Shown here in pieces: positions 7,192-12,690 of a DNA stretch of 20,676 bases; within the stretch, counting starts at the first letter, position 1, and the number at the start of each line of letters is the position of its first letter. The stretch is from IMG/VR virus record IMGVR_UViG_3300037189_002397, positions 1 to 20,676 of that record; one strand, given 5' to 3'. A model generated the notes under the pieces. That model ran no database searches. It had not been told where the DNA came from and worked only from the letters and a program-made list of their open reading frames with translations. The DNA is from a virus. The position numbers and the translations under genes were made by a program.

Positions 7192-8310
7192 TCAGGCTCC
7201 TACGGACAGCACTGCGGCTGAGTAAACATTCCCCATGCCCGCCGCGAGGCTAAGCACCAATCCTTCAGGAGTCGGTAGGGACTCCGATAGGAACACACGG
7301 TCATCCTCAGTCCGATTTTTGATTGCTGGCACGGTGCCTCCCCACAAAGAATCGACCAAGAGCGCGGTTTCCAGCAGCCCACTGGCTCCCATTGTATGCC
7401 CAATGACAGGTTTGTAGGAAGTGGCAACGAAGCCATCCGGGAGGATTTGCGCTAGGGCATTGCGTTCTGACACGTTATTAGACGCGGTTCCAGTCCCGTG
7501 TGTTTTGACGATACGTACAGCGTTGGTGGCCACACCCGCAATCTCAATCGCCCCCTGCGCGGCTTTGACAAACCCCAGCCCAGAATCAAGCTGGCCCAGA
7601 GCGTTAGTGCAGGGCTCGCTGGCGGTGTACGCCCCCATGAGTTTGGCAAGCGGCTTGAATCCTGACAACGCCAGCCCCTCACTGGACTCAAAAACAGCGA
7701 ACACCGCGCCTTGTCCTACATGGAAACTACCGTTCTTGGCGTCAAAGGCGGATGGGAGGATGCCTTCCTCGGCCTCTCGCTTGGCGGTCAGGCATGCCTT
7801 GGTCTCGCCGAAGAACTCCAGCACCAGATTTGATACCGCATCCTCCACGGACAGGACGACTACTCGGGTAAATCCATAGAAGTTCAGCAGAGTCTGCACG
7901 TCCATAAGCGCCTTGAGGCTGGATGCGCAGGCTGTCGAGTCGGTCACGATGTGGTCAGACGCCCCGCATGCTTGGGCAATACGGCTGGCGTAGACCTGTG
8001 TCAGCGTCAAAGGTAGCGGTTTGTATTGGTATGACAGGCGGGAGTTCCGGGGATTCGCCGGTACGCCAGCGAAGTGAGCGTTGCCCGCTGCCAAGATAAA
8101 TGCCGTCTTTTTGGACGGGGTATCCCGCAGGAGTTTGGTCAGGGTGGGGTCGAGCACCTTCTCAGCAAGCCGGTGCGGCGGGTAAAACACCCCCGTGGAT
8201 ACGCGAGCGTAGGTGTCAGGTAGCCAATGTACCCGCTGGGGGAAGGAAATGTCGTCAAGCAGTTCTGTGGTTTCTGTGGAGATGGTTCGGGTATGGGTCA
8301 ACGCGATCAT
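7192..8310 (-). CDS. Beta-ketoacyl-ACP synthase (KAS I/II, FabF-like), phage-encoded
   Basis: Thiolase-fold condensing enzyme expected to join an acyl group on its active-site Cys to a malonyl-ACP unit in the cytoplasm. The triad is visible: Cys128 in DSTACASSLKAL, His271 in KTHGTGTASNN and His305 in KPVIGHTMGASG. Lys300 lies five residues before the second His, as in KAS enzymes. FDAKNGSFHVGQGA (about 189-202) matches the family's FDxxRDGFVxGEGA block, with Gln for Glu. At 372 residues it is shorter than typical FabF (about 410). The N-terminus lacks the usual VVVTGLG-like strand. The C-terminal gatekeeper region (normally NSFGFGGTN) reads AAGMGNVYSA. The ATG overlaps the ACP stop (ATGA), with GGAGGGG five bases upstream, so translation is probably coupled and strong. 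A ketosynthase is well supported. Substrate and product are not known. Confidence 0.9.
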   Translation of the reverse strand: MIALTHTRTISTETTELLDDISFPQRVHWLPDTYARVSTGVFYPPHRLAEKVLDPTLTKLLRDTPSKKTAFILAAGNAHFAGVPANPRNSRLSYQYKPLPLTLTQVYASRIAQACGASDHIVTDSTACASSLKALMDVQTLLNFYGFTRVVVLSVEDAVSNLVLEFFGETKACLTAKREAEEGILPSAFDAKNGSFHVGQGAVFAVFESSEGLALSGFKPLAKLMGAYTASEPCTNALGQLDSGLGFVKAAQGAIEIAGVATNAVRIVKTHGTGTASNNVSERNALAQILPDGFVATSYKPVIGHTMGASGLLETALLVDSLWGGTVPAIKNRTEDDRVFLSESLPTPEGLVLSLAAGMGNVYSAAVLSVGA

Positions 8311-8588
8311 TGCATCCCCTCCATGGCGGCATCGACAGACTCGGGCTCTTTGGTCTTGTGCTGGTGCACTTGCGCCATCAGTTCAGCGGGGGTCGTGAAC
8401 GTGAAGTGCTTCGCTATCTCGTCGTCGATACCGTAGATGTCTTCCAAGTGGATGAGCATCATCAGCCCGTCCATGCTGTCTAGCCCCGTTTCGGAGAACG
8501 GAATCTCCATCGTTTCGATGGGCGTGTAGTCGGTAAAGGCGGGGCGTACGTGACGCGCCAACCGGTTAAACAGTTCAAGTTCGTCCAT
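8307..8588 (-). CDS. Acyl carrier protein, phage-encoded (93 aa)
   Basis: Small acidic helical carrier that would hold acyl chains on a 4'-phosphopantetheine arm. The attachment motif is GLDSMD, with Ser38 the expected modified residue. It is followed by the helix-II pattern LMMLIHLEDIYGI and a short acidic loop (DDE), as in AcpP. Length fits ACPs (about 75-90), plus a C-terminal tail of about 15 residues. I choose ATG 8588 because AGGTG lies five bases upstream; the more upstream TTG (8645) would add 19 non-ACP residues. The stop overlaps the ketosynthase start (ATGA), which strongly suggests the two work together. No phosphopantetheinyl transferase is visible, so activation would depend on the host or on a gene outside. 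DSM in place of the usual DSL is a tolerated variation. Confidence 0.88.
   Translation of the reverse strand: MDELELFNRLARHVRPAFTDYTPIETMEIPFSETGLDSMDGLMMLIHLEDIYGIDDEIAKHFTFTTPAELMAQVHQHKTKEPESVDAAMEGMQ
8316..8322 (-). promoter_or_regulatory. Strong Shine-Dalgarno of the ketosynthase, inside the ACP gene
   Basis: Minus-strand GGAGGGG ends five bases before ATG 8310. It lies within the last codons of the ACP gene and is one of the strongest ribosome sites in the window. It suggests substantial synthase translation coupled to ACP translation. Confidence 0.6.
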
Positions 8589-8593
8589 GTTCG

Positions 8594-8598
8594 CACCT
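8594..8598 (-). promoter_or_regulatory. Ribosome binding site fixing the ACP start
   Basis: Minus-strand AGGTG lies five bases before ATG 8588. It favours the 93-residue ACP over the 112-residue version from the upstream TTG, which has no comparable site and adds residues absent from ACPs. Confidence 0.55.
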
Positions 8599-8616
8599 GT
8601 GTGAAGAGGGACGCGT

Positions 8617-8645
8617 AGTATCCCCCACGGTGCGGCACGAATCAA
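8617..8645 (-). promoter_or_regulatory. Weak sigma70-like promoter candidate before the ACP-ketosynthase pair
   Basis: In the largest gene-free gap (8589-8665) the minus strand reads TTGATT (8645-8640), a 17-base spacer, then GATACT (8622-8617). Each hexamer matches 4 of 6 consensus bases. There is no extended -10. Transcription would start near 8610, about 20 bases before the ACP start. Such matches arise by chance, and phage late promoters may not be sigma70-like, so this is only a candidate. Confidence 0.25.
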
Positions 8646-8665
8646 CGTCAGAAGGTGCGTTGTTA

Positions 8666-9016
8666 CTACCCGATCTTCCAGTTGGTTCCGTCGGAATACA
8701 CAGGTACCTTGTTGGCCCCGCCGCCAGCCACAGTTGACGCAAAGGTAGTTGCGTTGGCATCGGACACGAACGACCGCGCCCCCACGCCAGAGGTTACGGC
8801 GCTTGGCAGGGTAGCCACGGTGTATACCGTTGTTGGAGGGATAACGCCGTTCCCAGCGTTCAACTGGTTAACGATGGTTTGCAAGCGGTTGAAGTACAAC
8901 CGCAAGATGTTGTTCAACTGATCTTGATACGCACGGTCGTATTCTTCGCGTGCCTGCGGCAGCGCAGGCGGTGCAATCTTTTGAAGCTCAAACTCGGTAG
9001 TGACAATAAAGCTCAT
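8666..9016 (-). CDS. Small structural protein, probable tail/fibre-linked (116 aa)
   Basis: ATG at 9016 overlaps the stop of the 700-residue gene (ATGA), so the two are translationally coupled. Residues 20-55 are charged and probably helical (EEYDRAYQDQLNNILRLYF). They are followed by a Thr/Val/Ala-rich part and a C-terminus with GARSFVSDANATTFAS and VPVYSDGTNWKIG. The latter pattern is familiar from phage fibre and tail proteins, where it forms a short beta domain. Helix plus beta-tail organisation suggests a trimeric or collar-type accessory attached to the preceding structural protein. No enzyme motif is seen. The gene ends before the 77-base gap that precedes the ACP gene. Confidence 0.75.
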   Translation of the reverse strand: MSFIVTTEFELQKIAPPALPQAREEYDRAYQDQLNNILRLYFNRLQTIVNQLNAGNGVIPPTTVYTVATLPSAVTSGVGARSFVSDANATTFASTVAGGGANKVPVYSDGTNWKIG

Positions 9017-11115
9017 CGACGGCCATCCGAACGCATGTCAATTCGAGGTGCGCCCAACTGCCAGTTCACACCCAATTCGGTGGACTCAAACTTGATGGAC
9101 ATCTGGCGACCACGCACCCGAGTGAAAATCTGCCCTGTGAATTCCTCCACCGGCAGCGTCGCAATCCGCGTAACACTTGCAAAACTCTCGTTGGCCACGG
9201 AGTGATTAGCGTCGGTGGGCTTGTTGACCGAGTACCCAGAGCCAGAGTTCTTCAGCGGCAACAGGTACATCGTGGCGCTTGGTGGAGTCGCCGTAGACCC
9301 CTCGAACGTAACATCGGGCAAGACGCGCCACACAAACATAAAGTTGTGGCCGTCATCCAAGTCAAACTGCGCAGAGGTAATAGACGCCGTAATCGGCAGT
9401 GTGGTGGCCGTGGCGTTGTCATCCACCCCGTCTTCGTGGTTCACAAGGTTGTTGTAGTACGTCGCCGCTAGTGGGTAGTCACGCAGTCCAGAATCCAGCC
9501 ATGCAGTACGGGCCATGTCGCCGTAGTACCAGACGTTTTCCATGTAGTTGTAGATAACGTACTTGTCGATGTCGGTCGAGCCTGCGGAGCAGTAGAACCA
9601 CCAGATTTCGTTGAAGCCCTCGTTGGTGCCCGAGCACACCTGCGCGTACTGCGCGGTGTTAATGTCCTCAAACACATAGCGGCGCAAGTCACAGTTAAGT
9701 GTTTGCGTGCGGCCATCGTATTTGTAGAACTTGTCTTTGCCCATCCAGTAGGACACGCCGTTGGAGTACGCCACGGAATTCTGGCCCACGATAGAAATGT
9801 TCTCGCCCACAATCTGAGCACCCCAGACGATGGGTGCGCCCACGTACTGAAGCGAATACAGCGCGGCGTCAGTCCACACCAAAACTTCTTGCCGTGACTG
9901 GGTGGCTGTAATGATTTCAGAGCCGCGAGACAAGCGCAGAAAACCCGCTTGGTTGGTCGCTGCGGGAGTCCAGTTGAACGGGTCTTCTTGATCAGACCAG
10001 CGAATTAGCATCGGGTCAACTGTGGCCGAGCCATAGTCATTGCAGCCGAACGCAAACACAAAGCGGCTGATGTCAGACACCAACAAATAGTTTTGCTCGA
10101 TTGGTACGTCCGTTGCGCCCCCAAAGTCCGCCAACATATACCCGTTCGACAGAATACGGCAATTGCCCACAGCCGCGCCAGAGACGGCAATGAGTGCCCC
10201 CGCAGGTGTCAGTGAGATGTTGAACGCGGAGCCCGAGGCGTTGCGCACGTAGTACAACTCCCCCGGAATAATGCCTACTGGCATGGTGGCCCCGGCGTCA
10301 GGCGCGAAGCGCAAGGGCGTACCGTCAGCGTATTCGGCAGCGGCAGTGATTACCGTGGGCGTGGCCACCGTAGCAGCAAACGTACCGGGGACGTACCCAG
10401 ACGTGGCATCCCAGTAATAGATCGGGCCTTCACGTGGGCCGAAGATCAAGTCTTCGCCGTAGTTCTGCTGGCTCCACAAGCGGATAGCGTCCGTAGACGC
10501 TTCACCGATGCCCCAAGGGCCAGCACCCCAAGGGCCAGCACCCCAGCCTACCAACGGCACCGCAGCCGCAGGGCCAACATTGATTTGATACAGCGCGTAC
10601 ACAGTACCGCCACCGGTCGCGTTCGACGTAGCGTCTGAGCTTGCCGTGATGGTGTACGTGGTGGCCCCAGTGACTGTGATCTCGTACTGGCCAAAGATGG
10701 TTAGCCCGCCCACGGCGGTTGCGTTGTAGAACGTCACAAAGTCGCCGTCTATGTACCCGCCATTGGCATCAGTCACCTCTACAACGGGGGAACCAATGAA
10801 TGTTTCAAACGGGTTAGTCAGCGTGACCTGATCACGAAACGGGGTGATGTCGTTATAGACACCGCCTGCCGCAAGGTAAAACTTGAGGTTGGTACCCACG
10901 CCGATCAGGTTGATGCCACCAAGGGTTACCCAGTTCCACAAGGAACGGCAAATGCCTAGAAAGGTGGATGAAGAGATACGTGTCCAGCCGCCAATCTTCT
11001 CGGGCGTGCCTTGACGAAAGCGAACCTTCTCGCTCTCATACCAGCCTCCTTCGTTGGTGTACCGCGTGTTCTCGCGGTTTACACCGGGCTTGAGCAGTAT
11101 CTTCTTCAGTGGCAT
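9013..11115 (-). CDS. Large tail structural protein, nozzle/hub-like (700 aa)
   Basis: ATG at 11115 lies one base after the endolysin stop, with no good Shine-Dalgarno, so coupled translation is likely. The protein is Trp/Tyr/Gly-rich and predicted mostly beta. The N-terminus KKILLKPGVNRENTRYT, then GGWYESEKVRFRQG and EKIGGW (39-44), is a pattern I recall from podovirus-like tail proteins. An Ig-like insert (about 105-175, YIDGDFVTFYNATAVGGLT) precedes a WGAGPWGAGPWG repeat (near 190-201). Later segments such as WTDAALYSLQYVG, ISIVGQNSVAYSNGVSYWMG and FNEIWWFYCSAGS look like beta-propeller blades. Size, position and propeller look suggest the tail nozzle (T7 gp12-like role), but homology to T7 gp12 is not shown. 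The alternative is a distal hub. Confidence 0.7.
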   Translation of the reverse strand: MPLKKILLKPGVNRENTRYTNEGGWYESEKVRFRQGTPEKIGGWTRISSSTFLGICRSLWNWVTLGGINLIGVGTNLKFYLAAGGVYNDITPFRDQVTLTNPFETFIGSPVVEVTDANGGYIDGDFVTFYNATAVGGLTIFGQYEITVTGATTYTITASSDATSNATGGGTVYALYQINVGPAAAVPLVGWGAGPWGAGPWGIGEASTDAIRLWSQQNYGEDLIFGPREGPIYYWDATSGYVPGTFAATVATPTVITAAAEYADGTPLRFAPDAGATMPVGIIPGELYYVRNASGSAFNISLTPAGALIAVSGAAVGNCRILSNGYMLADFGGATDVPIEQNYLLVSDISRFVFAFGCNDYGSATVDPMLIRWSDQEDPFNWTPAATNQAGFLRLSRGSEIITATQSRQEVLVWTDAALYSLQYVGAPIVWGAQIVGENISIVGQNSVAYSNGVSYWMGKDKFYKYDGRTQTLNCDLRRYVFEDINTAQYAQVCSGTNEGFNEIWWFYCSAGSTDIDKYVIYNYMENVWYYGDMARTAWLDSGLRDYPLAATYYNNLVNHEDGVDDNATATTLPITASITSAQFDLDDGHNFMFVWRVLPDVTFEGSTATPPSATMYLLPLKNSGSGYSVNKPTDANHSVANESFASVTRIATLPVEEFTGQIFTRVRGRQMSIKFESTELGVNWQLGAPRIDMRSDGRR
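10511..10545 (-). repeat. 15-base tandem repeat encoding WGAGP
   Basis: CCCCAAGGGCCAGCA occurs at 10511-10525 and 10526-10540 on the plus strand, followed by a partial third copy. It encodes WGAGPWGAGPWG in the 700-residue tail protein. It is likely a slippage-prone loop or blade edge. Confidence 0.9.
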
Positions 11116-11116
11116 A

Positions 11117-11581
11117 TCAGGCTACCAGTCCGTTGAGGTACACCGTCTTTCCGCCTTCTTTCACAGCGGTCAAGTCTTGCTTTTTCAGGTTTGCGGGGTC
11201 GTAAGACACGTGCACCCAGCCTGAATCCGGTACCCCACGAGTATAAAACTCTAGGATCAGTTGTGTGTAGGAGAGATTTGCTTTAATCCACTGTGCCAAG
11301 TCTGCATTGGCCACGCCCGGAATCTCGATATCTGCGGCCATGCCGTTGCAGTGGTCAGAGGTGCGAGAGCCGCCTACCTTGGCGTTGACCTCGGGGTGGC
11401 GGAAGCCAGAATTAACCTTGACGCCTTTGGCGTAGTGGTCACGCACAGGCTGAAGCACCTTCTCAACCAGCAGCTTCAGGTTGGCGGTCTGCGCTTCATT
11501 CGGCGTGTTGTCCATGTCGTGGCGCAAAGCTGTATCGCTTTTGACCATCTCGGACAGCGTGAAGTTTTTGGTCAGGTTCAT
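11117..11581 (-). CDS. Endolysin, M15-family zinc peptidase (154 aa)
   Basis: Predicted to cut the peptide part of peptidoglycan (D-Ala-D-Ala or L-Ala-D-Glu bonds) at lysis. The Peptidase_M15_3-type pattern is visible: SGFRHPEVNAKVGG, then SDHCNGMAADIEI with zinc ligands His77 and Asp84, then WVHVSY with His124. Glu111 in LILEF is a candidate catalytic residue. The N-terminal NFTLSEMVKSDTA is typical of this family. There is no signal peptide, so export would depend on the holin. ATG 11581 overlaps the holin stop (ATGA), with AAGGAC just upstream. The length is normal for a single-domain endolysin. It could be a virion-associated lysin, but the adjacent holin makes the lysis role more likely. 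Confidence 0.9.
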   Translation of the reverse strand: MNLTKNFTLSEMVKSDTALRHDMDNTPNEAQTANLKLLVEKVLQPVRDHYAKGVKVNSGFRHPEVNAKVGGSRTSDHCNGMAADIEIPGVANADLAQWIKANLSYTQLILEFYTRGVPDSGWVHVSYDPANLKKQDLTAVKEGGKTVYLNGLVA

Positions 11582-12042
11582 TTCATGTCCTTGAACTTCT
11601 GGATTTCACTAGCCTTGTCCTTGGAGCCTTGCGAGCTACCCCGATGAAAGTTCAAGACGGTGCCGCACATTGTGATGAGTGATCCAAGCGCCATGTAGAC
11701 CAGTTCTTTGTTGGCTTCTGGAACGCCCTTCATAAACGCAAACCAAGCCAAGAAGATGGTGGCGGTGACAATGCCAAGGTCAAGCGCGTAAGCCGTGTTT
11801 TTAGCCAGCCACGACGCGTTAGTGGACTCTTGCACCTTGGCGTTCATGTCCCTAGCACTGTCTGTGTTGGCGTTATCCAACTCAACCAGTTTGGTCTCGT
11901 TCGCCATTTGCGCCAACTCGCCGTTTTGCTGCATCTGCACCAACTCTGCTTTGGCTTTGTCAGCCGCCACAGGATCAGGTAGAAACCGGTCGATCAGCTT
12001 GCCACCAATCGCAGCCAGTGGGTTTAGGTCGCTGAGGTTCAT
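11578..12042 (-). CDS. Holin, GTA-type 3TM-like family (154 aa)
   Basis: Inner-membrane protein expected to time lysis and release the endolysin. The N-terminus LNPLAAIGGKLIDRFLPDP and the following helical charged segment (28-75) match the GTA_holin_3TM pattern. Hydrophobic spans lie at about 84-104 (ALDLGIVTATIFLAWFAF) and 114-131 (LVYMALGSLITMCGTVLN). A polar tail RGSSQGSKDKASE is characteristic of this family. The amphipathic N-terminal segment may be the third membrane-associated helix. The start overlaps the preceding gene's stop (ATGA), with a modest GGA upstream. It ends four bases into the endolysin gene, forming a compact lysis cassette inside the tail operon. Confidence 0.85.
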   Translation of the reverse strand: MNLSDLNPLAAIGGKLIDRFLPDPVAADKAKAELVQMQQNGELAQMANETKLVELDNANTDSARDMNAKVQESTNASWLAKNTAYALDLGIVTATIFLAWFAFMKGVPEANKELVYMALGSLITMCGTVLNFHRGSSQGSKDKASEIQKFKDMK

Positions 12043-12356
12043 TTGTTATCCAGCCTAGTTTCAATGATCGCAATCTTCTGGCGGTTGTACTGGATGTCGT
12101 CGCGGTTCTTTTGAATTTCCTGCGACAAGTCTTGGCGCAATCGCTCACGCGCAAGTTCAGCACCCGTGTTGGTCGCTTGCTTGTTATCCGAGGTAACAAC
12201 GAGAGAAATTTTGCTATTGAGGATGGTGACTTCGTGGCTCAAGTTGGACAGCGCCGACATCAGGTACACCACGCAGGTAAACAGTAATGGAAGCACGGCA
12301 AAGGTGAGTTTCTCGATCAACGCACCTTTTGCGCTCTCTTTAGATTCGTCTGCCAT
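12039..12356 (-). CDS. Single-span membrane protein with coiled coil, lysis-associated (105 aa)
   Basis: The N-terminus is charged and followed by one membrane span (about 16-37, LTFAVLPLLFTCVVYLMSAL). A long helical, polar, probably coiled-coil domain follows (40-105: LARERLRQDLSQEIQKNRD and the like). Three acidic residues precede the span, so topology is not certain; if N-in, the coil is periplasmic, as in inner-membrane spanins. No lipoprotein partner (o-spanin) with a lipobox is seen embedded or adjacent. Coupling to the holin by ATGA and the place at the head of the lysis cassette support a lysis role. It could instead be a holin regulator (antiholin) or one of the uncharacterised phage membrane proteins common near holins. 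GGGAG seven bases before ATG supports the start. Confidence 0.75.
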   Translation of the reverse strand: MADESKESAKGALIEKLTFAVLPLLFTCVVYLMSALSNLSHEVTILNSKISLVVTSDNKQATNTGAELARERLRQDLSQEIQKNRDDIQYNRQKIAIIETRLDNK

Positions 12357-12375
12357 TTTTTACTCCCGTAAAAGG

Positions 12376-12681
12376 TTAAGCCCACACACGCCGGGGCAGT
12401 GTAGGGTGTACTTCAAATGCTTGCAATGGTTCGGCGTCCTCACCTTCCACCAAGCGGATGTTAATGTGCCAGCCGGGGAGCGGGATAGGCTCGGGCGGGT
12501 TGTCGGGGTCTGTAACCTCTTGGCGCTCGTACAGAACGCCAAGCGTGTCGATGTTGGCGTAGTTGGGAGTGACGTAAGCCTCAGCGGTTACGTTGCCTTC
12601 TTCATCCGTCACAGCATCGTGCGGGGCGTACAGCACTGCATCAGCAGCAGCTTGGTCAGGAAAAGCTAGGTAGAAATCCAT
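12376..12681 (-). CDS. Small tail-fibre-associated protein of unknown function (101 aa)
   Basis: ATG 12681 follows the 609-residue gene by 9 bases, with AAGGA six bases upstream. The protein is acidic and soluble, with MDFYLAFPDQAAADAVL at the start and the C-terminal PGWHINIRLVEGED and FEVHPTLPRRVWA. The last two patterns recur in small proteins downstream of phage tail fibre genes, as far as I recall, and might assist fibre folding or cap the fibre. No catalytic motif or membrane segment is seen. An accessory or chaperone role rests on position only. Confidence 0.7.
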   Translation of the reverse strand: MDFYLAFPDQAAADAVLYAPHDAVTDEEGNVTAEAYVTPNYANIDTLGVLYERQEVTDPDNPPEPIPLPGWHINIRLVEGEDAEPLQAFEVHPTLPRRVWA

Positions 12682-12690
12682 GATGCGTCC

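Noticed and set aside
7192-8588. Host chromosome fragment or assembly chimera carrying fatty-acid genes
   Set aside because: The pair is joined to a phage-type gene downstream by a two-base gap, has no other fab genes, and the ketosynthase ends differ from ordinary FabF. The upstream 77-base gap leaves some room for doubt, so read coverage would settle it.
8589-8645. ACP start at the upstream TTG (112-residue version)
   Set aside because: The extra 19 residues do not resemble an ACP, the TTG has no good ribosome site, and ATG 8588 has AGGTG five bases upstream.
8589-8665. Rho-independent terminator before the ACP gene
   Set aside because: No GC-rich hairpin followed by a run of U is visible in this gap on the minus strand.
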